Shown piece after piece: positions 1-8,986 of a stretch of DNA of 36,972 nucleotides; the stretch's first letter is position 1; each line of letters begins with the position of its first letter. Below the pieces are notes generated by a model. The model saw only the letters and a list, made by a program, of their open reading frames with translations. It was not told the origin of the DNA and made no database searches. The stretch is from positions 1-36,972 of the forward strand of contig JAICWX010000056.1 in the NCBI GenBank assembly GCA_025934635.1, in the 5' to 3' direction. Origin of the DNA: Streptosporangiaceae bacterium. Its GTDB lineage: Bacteria; Actinomycetota; Actinomycetes; Streptosporangiales; Streptosporangiaceae. The position numbers were made by a program, and so were the translations under genes.

Positions 1-3000
1 AGCACCACCAGGGCGAGGGCGGCCAGGCCGCCGGTGACGGTGACGCGGAACAGCTGCTCGGGCCCGAACGTCAGCCGGACCAGGCCGCTGGTCCCGGCCG
101 GCAGCACCCAGGCCTGCTTCCAGCCGTCCAGCCGCACCGGCCGCAGCGTCCGGCCGCCGATGACCGCCTTCCAGCCGGGATTGAAGTTCTCGTCGACCAC
201 CAGGTAGGAGCGCGCGGCGGTGCTGACGCGGACCGTCCGCGCGGTTGCCGTCCACTGCACGATGTCGGCCGCGGCCGGGGGCGCCGCGGACGAGGCGGCG
301 GCGAGGCCCGCGGCCTGGATCCCGGTGTCTTGGACACCCGTGCCCTGGACGACCGCGTCCTGGACCGAGAACGCGTCGGTGACCGGCTCGACCAGCCGGT
401 TGGCGCCCGCGGCGAGCTGGACCGGGGAGCAGGCGGTGAACTGGACCGGCTGTTCGGTCCGCAGGCTGGCGAAGCTGCCGGTGACGCTGGTGGGGACGAC
501 CCGGCCGTTCATCGTGAGCCTGGGCCCGAGGCCGCACGCCAGGCGGAACGTCCCGCCGGGCGTGTTCAGCGGCGGCACGCCGGGGATGTCGATGCCGGTG
601 ATCTGCACCGGCGAGTAATTCGGGATGAAGGTGAGGGCGAGCGAGCTGGTCCGCATCGGCGCGAATGTCAGCGCTCCCGTGTCGCTGGCCCACGCGACCC
701 GGTGCTGCCCGCCCGACCCGGTGAGCTTTACCTGGAGCAGGCCGGACGCGCCCGGCGGCCGCTGGATGCTCAGCCGGCTCACCGTGCGCGGGCCGGTCCA
801 CCGGATGGTCAGCGTGGGGTGCCGGTCGGCCGCGGCGGCCACCCACGAGGTCGCCGGATCCCCGTCGAACGCGGCCGTCGCCTGATCCTGCGGGTCCGCC
901 GCGGTGTAGACCGACGACGCGGTGACCTGCGCATCGTGCGGGCTGAGGCGGGTGAACTGATCGGCCAGCGCGGTGTTGATGAGGATGGCCGAACCGTGCA
1001 CTACGGCCGGTTGCGCTGAACTCTCGGAGAAGGTGCGGTCGAAACCGAACTGCTCCTCGGCGGAGACCGCCAGGGACGGCGAGCAGACCCAGCGCATCGA
1101 GGTGAGCATGCACCCGGAGGGCTGCGGCTCGTCCTTGGCCAGCACCACCGCGGCCGGGCCGGGGCCCGGGATCACGGGGGCCGCGATCGTGCGGGCCGGA
1201 TGGACGCCGGGCACCGTGATGTCGTAGATGCTGACCTGGGCACCCGTCGGCGGGACGGGCCGCAGGGCCAGGCCGGTCACGGTGATGCGCAGCCAGCGGG
1301 TCGGCCCGGGCGGGACCCGCAGCGGCTGCATGCTGCTGGTGATCTGGACCGCGTCGGTCGCCTGGCCGGCCGCGGTGGTGATCCGCACCTGCATCACCGG
1401 CGGCCCGGACGCGAAGCTGGCGTCGAACGCGGCGCTGATGGTGCGCGGGTCGACGGCGGCACCGAAGTTCAGCTGGATCCACTGGCCGACCGGGCCGGTC
1501 CAGCTGCCCGATTCCCACCGGGTGAACACGTTCCCGTCCACCGCGGCGTACGGCAGCCGCCCGCTGGACCACTGGCCCGGGATGGCCGCCACGTCGGCCG
1601 CCGAGGACGACGCGCTGACGCCGGTGATGCCGGTGTAGCGGGCGGCGCTCTGGTACCTGGCCCAGCCGGGCTCGGTGAAGTCGTCGGCCGCCTGGGTCGT
1701 CGCCGCGGGCTGGGTGGCGGTCAGCGTCGGCGAGTACGAGCCGCGGATCGTGCCGAAGCTCCGGGCCCGGCGCCGCAGCGAGTCCGAGACCACCGAGCCC
1801 GAGACCGGCTGGCCCGGGCCGTCATCGTTGAGCAGGACCGGGCTGGTCCCGGCGGGGCCGAGCAGGTTCTCGCCCGCCAGGGTGAGGAGCGCCTCGGGGC
1901 CGCCGTAGACCCGCAGCGTCCCCGCGGCTGGCTGCACGGTGGCGACCGCCTCCGCGCCCGCCACCTCGTAGATCTCCACCGGCGGGTACGGCGCGTCGAC
2001 ATGCGACACCGCGTTATCCGGGGCAAACGAGCCGATGAACGCGCCGAACCGCGCCACCCGGGCAATACCGGGCGACTCGGCCAGTGCCTGGTGGATCCGG
2101 GCGGGCCAGGCCCCGTTCAGGGCCGAACGGTCGAGGTCGTTCCTGACCACGACGTAGGTCACGCCCATCCGGACCAGCAGGGCCGTCAGGCCGGCCGACC
2201 CGTCGCCGGCGGCCAGCCGCTGGTCGATCGCGTCGAGCAGCCGCTCGTTGCCGGCCGAGCCGATGTCGGACAGGTCCCGCCGGGCGAAGTCGGCCGACGT
2301 CAGCGGGGACAGCACGTCATCGAGCGGGGTCCCCCACAGGTACTGGCCGAACGCCGCCCCCGGCTCGACCAGGACACTCTGGTTCCCGGCGTGCGCGTTG
2401 AGCCAGCCGGCCGCCTGCGTCCAGTACGGGGGGATCGCGCCGAACGAGCCCGGCGCGGCGAGCCCGGACAGGTAGGCCAGCCCGGCCACGACCGCGATCG
2501 CCAGGCCGACGGCCGCGAACAGCGCGCGGCCGAGTACGCGGCTCAGCACGTGCGCCGGCCGCCGGGTCGTCAACAGGTGGGCCAGCCCGAAGGCCACCGG
2601 CAGGCGGATCATCGGGTCGAACTTCCACAGGTTGCGGAACGGCGACGCGGGTCCGTTGATCAGGCTGTCCAGCGGGCCCGCGAGCGGGTTGCCGAGGCTG
2701 CTCACGTGGGCGGTCCCGATGATCACCGCGCCGGCGATCACCGAGAGCAGCAGGAAGCGCCGCTCGGCGATCCGGACGGCCGGCGCCGCCAGCCCGTCCG
2801 GGACGGCCGCGTCGCCGGCCGGGACCCGGGGACGCCGGACGATCAGCCCGGCCAGCCCGGCGGCGGCGACCAGCCCGGTCAGCAGCACCGGCAGCCACCC
2901 GGTGGCGATCCGGAAACCCAGCGGCCACCAGGGCTGGCCGGTCACGTTCAGGTAGCTGACCCAGTCGCTGGTGCCGCGGAGCACGTCCGACAGGCTGGTC

Positions 3001-3839
3001 ACCGAGGTCGTGACCGCCGCGCTCTCGGTGTACGGCAGGAACGAGACGCCGTACCGGGCCAGCAGCACCAGCGGGACCAGCCACCAGCTGACGGCGAGCA
3101 GCGCGACCGGCGCCCACCAGGCCAGCAGCCGCCAGCGCGGCGGCGAGGACCGGGTCCGGGCGAAGACCAGGACGTAGATGAGCGCCGGGACCAGCACCGC
3201 GACCGTGGAAGCGGCGTTCATCCCGCTGCACAGCGCGACCGCCACCGCCGACCGCGCGGCGGCGCGGGCCGGGGACACCTGGCCGCGGGCGGCCCCGGCC
3301 AGCGGGAGCAGGATCCACGGCAGCATCGCCATCGGCAGGAATTCCCCGGATACCTCGCCGAGCATGCTGAGCGCGATCGGCGACAGGGCATAGGCCAGGC
3401 CGGCCACGGCCCGGGTCCACGGCACGCCGATGCCGAACCGGGCGGCCAGCCGCTGGGCGCCGGCGAAGGCCGCGATCAGCAGGACCGCGATCCACAGCCG
3501 CTGGGTGATCCAGGCCGGGACCGCCGCGAGCTTGCCGAGGACGAAGAACGGCCCCATCGGGAACAGGTAGCCGGTCGCCTGGTTCTGCAGGCCGCCGAAC
3601 TGCTGCGGATCCCACAAGGTGAGCGCGCGGGTCAGGAACCCGGCCGGGCTGACCGCGAGGTTCAGCTTGGTATCGGCGATGATCGCGCCGGGCGCGGTGA
3701 TGAACGGGAGCAGCGCGAGCAGCAGGCAGATCCCGGGCGTCAGGGCCCGCCCGGCGTTGCGCCACGCCGTCTGGGTGCTGGCCTTTCCGGTGATCTGGCC
3801 GGGCGGCCGCGTGGCCTGCCCGGCGAGCGTCCCGGTCAA
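1..3839 (-). CDS. AftD-like alpha-(1->3)-arabinofuranosyltransferase family membrane protein, C-terminus beyond left edge
   Basis: About 1,279 residues are visible and the frame is still open at base 1, so the C-terminus is missing. The N-terminal part is a series of hydrophobic membrane segments. Its first extracytoplasmic loop carries IIADTKLNLAVSPAGF (Asp near residue 56) followed by LQNQATGYLFP, which resembles the DTKL...FGQLQNQ...GYLFP signature of actinobacterial AftD (GT-C fold, DUF3367). Two discoidin/F5-8C-like modules follow: VDGNVFTRWESGSW near residue 765 and AFDGDPATSWVAA near 990. AftD proteins transfer arabinofuranose from a decaprenyl-phosphate donor outside the membrane; the acceptor here is unknown. 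I place the start at TTG 3839, overlapping the TGA of the upstream gene (TTGA), because the homologous frame has no ATG or GTG in that region. The two proteins are therefore probably translationally coupled. M. tuberculosis AftD is about 1,400 aa, so roughly 100 or more residues may be missing. Confidence 0.85.
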   Translation of the reverse strand, partial: MTGTLAGQATRPPGQITGKASTQTAWRNAGRALTPGICLLLALLPFITAPGAIIADTKLNLAVSPAGFLTRALTLWDPQQFGGLQNQATGYLFPMGPFFVLGKLAAVPAWITQRLWIAVLLIAAFAGAQRLAARFGIGVPWTRAVAGLAYALSPIALSMLGEVSGEFLPMAMLPWILLPLAGAARGQVSPARAAARSAVAVALCSGMNAASTVAVLVPALIYVLVFARTRSSPPRWRLLAWWAPVALLAVSWWLVPLVLLARYGVSFLPYTESAAVTTSVTSLSDVLRGTSDWVSYLNVTGQPWWPLGFRIATGWLPVLLTGLVAAAGLAGLIVRRPRVPAGDAAVPDGLAAPAVRIAERRFLLLSVIAGAVIIGTAHVSSLGNPLAGPLDSLINGPASPFRNLWKFDPMIRLPVAFGLAHLLTTRRPAHVLSRVLGRALFAAVGLAIAVVAGLAYLSGLAAPGSFGAIPPYWTQAAGWLNAHAGNQSVLVEPGAAFGQYLWGTPLDDVLSPLTSADFARRDLSDIGSAGNERLLDAIDQRLAAGDGSAGLTALLVRMGVTYVVVRNDLDRSALNGAWPARIHQALAESPGIARVARFGAFIGSFAPDNAVSHVDAPYPPVEIYEVAGAEAVATVQPAAGTLRVYGGPEALLTLAGENLLGPAGTSPVLLNDDGPGQPVSGSVVSDSLRRRARSFGTIRGSYSPTLTATQPAATTQAADDFTEPGWARYQSAARYTGITGVSASSSAADVAAIPGQWSSGRLPYAAVDGNVFTRWESGSWTGPVGQWIQLNFGAAVDPRTISAAFDASFASGPPVMQVRITTAAGQATDAVQITSSMQPLRVPPGPTRWLRITVTGLALRPVPPTGAQVSIYDITVPGVHPARTIAAPVIPGPGPAAVVLAKDEPQPSGCMLTSMRWVCSPSLAVSAEEQFGFDRTFSESSAQPAVVHGSAILINTALADQFTRLSPHDAQVTASSVYTAADPQDQATAAFDGDPATSWVAAAADRHPTLTIRWTGPRTVSRLSIQRPPGASGLLQVKLTGSGGQHRVAWASDTGALTFAPMRTSSLALTFIPNYSPVQITGIDIPGVPPLNTPGGTFRLACGLGPRLTMNGRVVPTSVTGSFASLRTEQPVQFTACSPVQLAAGANRLVEPVTDAFSVQDAVVQGTGVQDTGIQAAGLAAASSAAPPAAADIVQWTATARTVRVSTAARSYLVVDENFNPGWKAVIGGRTLRPVRLDGWKQAWVLPAGTSGLVRLTFGPEQLFRVTVTGGLAALALVV

Positions 3840-5752
3840 CTGGGTACCGGCAGCGGCGGGATGGGCAGTTTCGTCTGGTCCGGCTGCAGCGAGCCGACCG
3901 TCAGGCCGGTCACGCACAGGCCGCGGCCGGCGCCGCGCAGGGTGACCGCCTTGCCGCCGCCGACCGCGGTCAGGAAGGCCACGTGGCCGCCGGCCGGCAG
4001 CGCGACCGTGCCGGCGTGCTGGCCGCCGAATCCGGCGGAGAGCACGCTGGCCGAGCCGGAATACGCCACCCGGATCGTCCAGGTGTACCGGTACACCGCG
4101 CCGAGCAGCGGCACGCGCGTTCCGGCCGGGGTCACCGGCCAGCAGTACTGGCCGGCGAACCGGCCGGTCTTCACCCGGGGGCCGGGCCAGGAATACCGGC
4201 CCGTCACGGTGACCGGCCAGAGCCTGCCCTGCTGGTCGAAGATCAGCGGCTCGGCGGCCACGCTGGGGAGGGTCCGGCGCCAGGTCAGGTGCTGCGACGG
4301 CGCCGTCACGGCGCCGATCACGTCCGAGGTCAGCGCGTGGTTCCAGAACAGGCCGACGTCCATGATGACGGCCGGCACGGCCGAGTCCACGATCACCGTG
4401 CCCGGCGGCGCGTCCTCGACCGCGGCCTGCGCGGTGGCGATATAGGACCGGGCGGTGGCGGTGGTGGCGTTGCCGACGGACTGCAGCCGTTCCAGTGACC
4501 ACACCGAGCCGGCCGCCACGGCGCAGATCAGCGCGGTGGCCGCGGCGATCAGCGGGCGCCGCCGCGGGCCGAGCCTGAACCGGTACGCGTCCGGCTCCCC
4601 GGCCAGCGGGAGCAGGGCGAGCCCCGCGCACAGCGCGAGCACCACGGTGGCGTCGGTCAGGTACCTGGTCTGCGCGCCGAGCAGGCTGCCGGGGTAGCCG
4701 CCCAGCCGGCCGATGATCACCGGCACGAAGTCGGCGGCCACGATCCAGCCGGCGGCGATCGCCCAGGCCCGCCAGGCCCGGGGCCGCCGCAGGCAGGTGA
4801 CGACCACGACGATCAGCGCGACCGCCCACGACAGCCACTGCAGCACGGCGGGCGGGGCCGCCTGGTCATAGCCGGAACCGGTCGCCCAGTGCCACGGGCC
4901 GCCCAGCGCGCCCGGCACCAGGCTGGTCCCGGTCATCGTGTTGATCAGGCTGAGCACGTGCCCGGCCGAGCTGGGCTTGCCCGGCTGCACGGCCGAGGTG
5001 TGCAGCTGGGCGAAGAAGACCGCGACGTAGCAGGCCAGCACGCCGCCGTAGATCGCCCAGGCCCGCCAGTACCGGCGGACGTCACGTACCCGGGGGACGA
5101 AGAATGCCGCCGTCAGCGCCAGCAGGAGCAGCGGCACGACCGCGCCCTTCTCCATGGCCGCCAGGCCGGCCGCCAGCCAGGCCGCGGCCGCCGCGGCGGT
5201 GCGCAGCCGGCCGCTGCGCAGGTAGCGGACGTGCGCGTCGATCGCCAGGAACATCGCCGCCTCGAGCGGCAGGATCTCGATGGCGACCGCCCACCAGTCG
5301 GTGCCCGCCAGCGACAGCGGGCTGAACAAGAAGATCCCGAGCGGGACCAGGATCCCCGGCCGCCGCCCGAAGACGGTCAGCAGCATGCGGAGCATGGCGA
5401 AGCTGGCCACGGCCAGCAGCAGCAGGATGACCCCGGCCGTGGCCGGCCAGTCGTACATCGCCAGCCGGGCCTGCAGCCAGGCGATCGCCAGGCCGAACGG
5501 CAGCAGGTGGCCCGAGTCCACCACCATCAGGTAGGACCAGCCGAACCCGCTGGCCGCCGCCCGGTCCAGGTAGTGGTAGTCGTCCTGGCGGAAATAACCT
5601 CCCGCCAGCAGCGCTCCCTTCAGCCACAGCTGGACGGCGATGAGCGTGATCGCGGCGACGGTGACCCCTCGTCCGCGCAGCCACCCGATGACGTCGAGCG
5701 GCTGGGGCGCCGGGGCCTCCCGCTGGGAGGTCGCCGCCGAGATTGCCATCAT
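3836..5752 (-). CDS. Polytopic GT-C-like membrane glycosyltransferase, function not assigned
   Basis: This is a 638-aa protein with about 10-11 hydrophobic segments across residues 25-420, then a soluble, probably extracytoplasmic tail of about 220 residues. The first loop holds FRQDDYHYLDRA (residues about 54-65). A double acidic pair in the first periplasmic loop is typical of GT-C glycosyltransferases that use lipid-linked sugars. I do not recognise a named family. It is the promoter-proximal gene of a two-gene unit with the AftD-like gene: its TGA overlaps the TTG start of that gene, so both probably act on the same cell-envelope glycan. Two consecutive ATGs (5752 and 5749) lie behind a GGCGGGG ribosome-binding stretch; a GATAAT-like -10 at 5787-5782 is possible. 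Alternatively it could be a non-enzymatic membrane protein of the same fold. Confidence 0.8.
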   Translation of the reverse strand: MMAISAATSQREAPAPQPLDVIGWLRGRGVTVAAITLIAVQLWLKGALLAGGYFRQDDYHYLDRAAASGFGWSYLMVVDSGHLLPFGLAIAWLQARLAMYDWPATAGVILLLLAVASFAMLRMLLTVFGRRPGILVPLGIFLFSPLSLAGTDWWAVAIEILPLEAAMFLAIDAHVRYLRSGRLRTAAAAAAWLAAGLAAMEKGAVVPLLLLALTAAFFVPRVRDVRRYWRAWAIYGGVLACYVAVFFAQLHTSAVQPGKPSSAGHVLSLINTMTGTSLVPGALGGPWHWATGSGYDQAAPPAVLQWLSWAVALIVVVVTCLRRPRAWRAWAIAAGWIVAADFVPVIIGRLGGYPGSLLGAQTRYLTDATVVLALCAGLALLPLAGEPDAYRFRLGPRRRPLIAAATALICAVAAGSVWSLERLQSVGNATTATARSYIATAQAAVEDAPPGTVIVDSAVPAVIMDVGLFWNHALTSDVIGAVTAPSQHLTWRRTLPSVAAEPLIFDQQGRLWPVTVTGRYSWPGPRVKTGRFAGQYCWPVTPAGTRVPLLGAVYRYTWTIRVAYSGSASVLSAGFGGQHAGTVALPAGGHVAFLTAVGGGKAVTLRGAGRGLCVTGLTVGSLQPDQTKLPIPPLPVPS

Positions 5753-5839
5753 CCCCGCCTATTTGGTCATGTATGCGTGGGATTATCCTGGCAGTCGTCC
5801 GGGCATCCGCCAAGCGCCGGCCGTGCCCGACCATGGGGC

Positions 5840-6238
5840 ATGAGCAAAATCACCAAGGGCGTCATCGGGGCGGTCGCCGCGCTCGTGCTGGTCGCCGGCG
5901 GTTACGCCGCCCGGGGCCTGTTCGACACCCATCATTTTCTTTACATCTGCCCGGGGAACCAGCGGGGATCCGGTTGCGTCAACGGCCAGGAGTTCGAGAT
6001 CTTCGACGCCAACGGCGCGCCTATCTACTCGGTGGGCGAAGCCGGCGGCGACGCCGTCTTCGGCGACAACCGCAGCGTCTTCCCGCCGAACAGCGTCTTC
6101 CACCCCGCGATTGTCGAGTCCTACGCGACCCCGGCCGGGTACGGCTCGAAGAGCTGCGTGGCTCCCGCCCTCTGGATATCCCCCACCGCCTTCTTCAGCT
6201 GCCAGGGCGGCGCCTGGGTGCAGACCTTGACGCCCTAG
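5840..6238 (+). CDS. Small exported or membrane-anchored hypothetical protein
   Basis: This 132-aa protein begins MSKITKGVIGAVAALVLVAGG, a short basic n-region plus a hydrophobic stretch (about residues 6-22) that is a signal anchor or uncleaved signal peptide. The rest is soluble and contains four cysteines (in YICPGN, GSGCVNG, SKSCVAP and FSCQGG), which could form two disulfides outside the cytoplasm. No known domain was recognised. It is transcribed divergently from the GT-C-like gene, with about 87 bp between the starts. It is separated from the following operon by an operator-like palindrome, so it is probably its own transcription unit. The start at ATG 5840 gives the complete signal sequence; upstream codons in the same frame are Arg/Pro-rich antisense-type sequence. 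Confidence 0.75.
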   Translation: MSKITKGVIGAVAALVLVAGGYAARGLFDTHHFLYICPGNQRGSGCVNGQEFEIFDANGAPIYSVGEAGGDAVFGDNRSVFPPNSVFHPAIVESYATPAGYGSKSCVAPALWISPTAFFSCQGGAWVQTLTP

Positions 6239-6242
6239 ACCC

Positions 6243-6264
6243 CTACCAAACGATCGTCAGGCAG
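6243..6264 (+). promoter_or_regulatory. Operator-like imperfect palindrome upstream of the decayed catabolic operon
   Basis: The left half CTACCAAACGA and right half TCGTCAGGCAG form a 22-bp imperfect palindrome (8 of 11 positions symmetric) with a perfect ACGATCGT core. It lies 45 bp before the first gene of the operon and just after a TTGACG hexamer (6227-6232). The same word, CTACCAAACGA followed by W-CGT, recurs at 30142 in the promoter of the intact acyl-CoA dehydrogenase operon. The size and symmetry fit a TetR-family dimer site. That a protein binds here is inference. Confidence 0.5.
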
Positions 6265-6308
6265 GTTAGGGTCGAAATCGTCATCAATGACGAGGACGAG
6301 GAGGACGG

Positions 6309-6716
6309 ATGGCTGACCGCGCGGAGATCACCGACCTCTGGGGTGACTACGGAGCCGGGAACGACCAGCGCGATTTCGGCCTGCTGGAGTCGTGCTTCAC
6401 CGAGGACGCGTCGTTCACCGTGCACATCGCGGGCGGCGACACCGTCGGCCCGCTGCAGCCGCGCAAGGACGTGATGGAGTTCTTCCGCGCCGCCCTGGGC
6501 AGCTAGACCGACCGGCGGCGGCACGTGCTGACCAACTTCAGGTACCTCGACGAGGGTGCGGACCGGGCGCGGGTGGCCGCCTACCTGAGCCTGATCGTCA
6601 CCGACGAGGGTGTGACGGTGACCAAGAGCGCCGGCGCCTACGACACCGAGGTGGTGCTTGACCAGGGCGGATGGCGATTCCGTTCGGTCGTCCTCGATCT
6701 TGATTCTCCGTTTTAG
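6309..6716 (+). pseudogene. NTF2/SnoaL-like protein interrupted by an in-frame TAG stop
   Basis: The frame reads 65 residues from ATG 6309 (MADRAEITDLWGDYGAGNDQ), stops at TAG 6504-6506, and continues in the same frame with TDRRRHVLTNFRYLDEGADR to a second stop at 6714-6716. Joined, the two pieces make a protein of about 135 residues with the layout of SnoaL-like NTF2-fold proteins: N-terminal helices, an FTEDASFTVH strand, an EFFRAAL helix, an RRHVLTNF strand and a WRF...VVLDLDSPF end. Such proteins act as small cyclases, isomerases or accessory subunits in degradative clusters. The stop falls between the EFFRAALGS helix and the conserved RRH strand; a CAG-to-TAG change is the simplest explanation. 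The ribosome-binding site GAGGAGG precedes the start. A base-calling error, or a functional short N-terminal peptide, cannot be excluded. Confidence 0.75.
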
Positions 6717-6724
6717 GGGGCGGC

Positions 6725-7549
6725 ATGAAATTCGGCCTGCTGTTCCGCCCGCAGGACCCGCCCGCCGCCGAGCACATCGGCCGCCGCTGGCAGGAGACCC
6801 TGGACGCCGCCGAGGCGGCCGAGGAAGCCGGGTTCGACGGCGTGTTCGTGCCCGAGCACCACATGATGCCGGACGGCTACCTGCCCGCCCCGCTGGTGGC
6901 TTGCGGGGCGCTGGCCGCCCGCACCCGGCGGGTGGACGTCGGGACCACCGTGTTCCTGCTCCCCTACTACAACCCCGTCCAGGTCGCCGAGCAGGCCGCC
7001 ATGGTCGACGTCATCTCCGGCGGCCGGATGCGGCTGGGCGCGATGTCGGACGGCGGGGTGCGGCGGGCGGCCCGGTTCGGCGTGCCGTGGATCACCGACC
7101 CGCTGCACAACATCAACGTGATGCACGAGTGGACCTCTCTGTATCGCCAGGCGGGAGAGGAGCACGGCACCTCGGGCCAGCAGCAGGTGGTGCTGCTGCG
7201 CGATGGCTGGGTGGCGGACAGCCTGGATGAGGTGGAGCGGGTCTGGTGGCCCTGCATCCGGGCCGAGCACTGGTTCTACTTCAAGCAGATCCCCCGCTGG
7301 GTGGCGGACCGGGAGCCGCTCCTGGCCGGGGTGACGCAGGAGTCCGACTTCCGCTTCGAGACCCACCGCATCGACCGGCTGGTGGCCGGCAGCCCGGAGG
7401 ACTGCATCGAGGCGATCACCAGGCTCCGCGACACGCTGGCGATGGACTACCTGATCATGAGCTTCCGGATGGCGGCGGGCCCGGCGCACGAGGAGGAGCT
7501 GCGCTGCATCCGCCGGTTCGGCCGCGACGTCATCCCGGCCTTCCGCTGA
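6725..7549 (+). pseudogene. LLM class flavin-dependent oxidoreductase with internal in-frame deletion
   Basis: The 274-aa frame opens with a typical luciferase-like (F420- or FMN-dependent) N-terminus: MKFGLLFRPQ, EEAGFDGVFVPEHH and VDVGTTVFLLPYYNPVQVAE. At about residue 105 (near 7030-7045) SGGRMRLG jumps directly to AMSDGGVRRAARFGVPW, a segment that normally follows the GGxxLGxGxGW...RRxxEALE...PxWVG stretch. The edge-cut paralogue at 36334-36972 retains that stretch between SGGRLELG and WVGARG, and it is about 50-55 residues long. The rest (YLIMSF, GRDVIPAFR) is normal. LLM proteins are usually 300-350 aa. The reading frame is preserved, but a beta-strand/helix unit of the TIM barrel is gone, so activity is doubtful. 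It begins 8 bp after the NTF2-like frame, behind GGGGGCGG. A naturally short subfamily is the main alternative. Confidence 0.7.
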
Positions 7550-7565
7550 TCGGGATGGCGCTGAG

Positions 7566-8986
7566 GTGAGCCGCTACACCGAGCTCTGCACGCTCGGCGA
7601 CCTCCTGGTCCGGGGCAGCGAGCACCATCCGGACCGGGACGCGCTGGTGCTGCCGGGGACCCGGCTGAGCTACCGGGAGCTGACGGACCGGGCCACCGGG
7701 GTAGCCCGGTCGCTGGCCGCGGCGGGGGTGACCCGCGGCGACCACGTCGGGCTCTTTATGCCGAACGGGCCCGAGTTCATCGAGGCCATGTTCGGCATCT
7801 TCTTCACCGGCGCGGTCGCCGTCCTGGTCAACGCGCGGTTCACCGCCCGCGAGCTCGGCCACATGGTCCGCGACGCCGGCCTGAAGGTACTGCTGGCCGG
7901 CGACGCCCCGGGCGAGCCGCGCACCCGCGCGGACGTCCTGGCCGAGGCCCTGGGCCCGGACCTGGACGCGGTGCCCGGGCTGACCGTCGTGGCCGCGGGG
8001 CCGGCGCTGCGGCCGACCGGCCCGATGCTGTCGCAGGCGGCGTTCGGCCAGCTCGCGGAGCAGGTGCCCGCGGATAGCATCGAGGCGCGCCGCCGCCGGG
8101 TGGCGCTGCGCGATCCGGCCATCATGTTCTACACGTCACCCATTTCGATCCGGCGCAGGCGCTGGAGCTGATCGGGGCCGAGCGGGTGAGCGCCCTGTTC
8201 CCCGCGTTCCCGCCGCTGACGCTGGGCCTGCTGAACAGCCCGGGCTACGCCGCGGACAGTTTCGCCCGGGTGCGGACGGTGTTCACGGTGGCGTCGCCGG
8301 AGGCGCTGCGGGCGATGCAGCGGCGGATGCCGCACAGCGTCATGGTCAACGCCTACGGCATGACCGAGTTCGGCGGCTCGGTGGTGATGGTCGACCCGGC
8401 CGACGACGATGACGCCCGGCTGGTCACCCAGGGCCCGCCGTTCCCCGGCCTGGAGATCGGCATCCGGGATGAGGCCGGCCAGGCGGTCCCGCCCGGCGGA
8501 CGCGGCGAGATCGTCATCCGCGGGCCGTCCATGTTCGAGCGCTACCACAACGACCCCGGCAAGACCGCCGAGGTGATCGACGCGGACGGCTGGTACCACA
8601 GCGGCGACCTCGGCACCGTCGGCGACGACGGCCGGCTGCGCTACCTGGGGCGGCTCAAGGACATGCTCAAGGTGGGCGGGGAGAACGTAGCCGCCATCGA
8701 GATCGCCTCGCACCTGCAGGCCCACCCGGCGGTCGCCGTCGCCCAGGTGACGGGCGTGGCCGACGAGAAGTACGGCGAGGTGGCGGCGGCGTTCATCGAG
8801 CTGTCGCCGGGCGCGGCGCTGACCGAGGAGGAGGTCATCGCGCACTGCCGGGCCGGGCTGGCCAGCTTCAAGGTCCCGCGGCACGTCCGGTTCGTCACCG
8901 AGTGGCCGATGTCCTCCACCAAGGTGCAGACGTTCCGGCTGCGCGAGCAGCTCGAGGCCGAACTGGAGGCCCGCCGGGTGCCATGA
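7566..8986 (+). pseudogene. Acyl-CoA synthetase (AMP-forming) broken by a frameshifting internal deletion
   Basis: The N-terminal piece (GTG 7566 to TGA 8169-8171) runs normally to LRDPAIMFYTS and then turns into a frameshifted tail. The homologous frame resumes around 8138 as THFDPAQALELIGAERVSAL and continues to 8986 with NAYGMTEFGG, GWYHSGDLGTVGDDG, LKDMLKVGGENV and a PMSSTKVQ C-terminus. The intact paralogue at 26408-28108 has about 62 residues between YTS and the equivalent of THFDPAQALE, including the ATP-binding P-loop GTAAEPKG. Those residues are absent here, so adenylation should be abolished even if the frame were restored. It would have activated a carboxylic acid to its CoA thioester. 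The C-terminal piece might still be translated from an internal start (8186) and it ends overlapping the cupin start (ATGA). Confidence 0.82.

Noticed and set aside
2317..3765. A 482-codon minus-strand frame
   Set aside because: It is the same strand as the AftD-like gene but another frame; only the frame starting at TTG 3839 gives hydrophobic helices and the DTKL/GYLFP motifs.
1200..4445. A 1,081-codon open frame on the plus strand
   Set aside because: It is Arg/Gly/Pro/Asp-rich without domains and lies antisense to two clear membrane-protein genes; GC-rich DNA leaves such frames open by chance.
6504..6506. Programmed read-through or pyrrolysine at the TAG
   Set aside because: No read-through context, pylT or pyl genes are seen; decay fits better, given the neighbouring broken genes.
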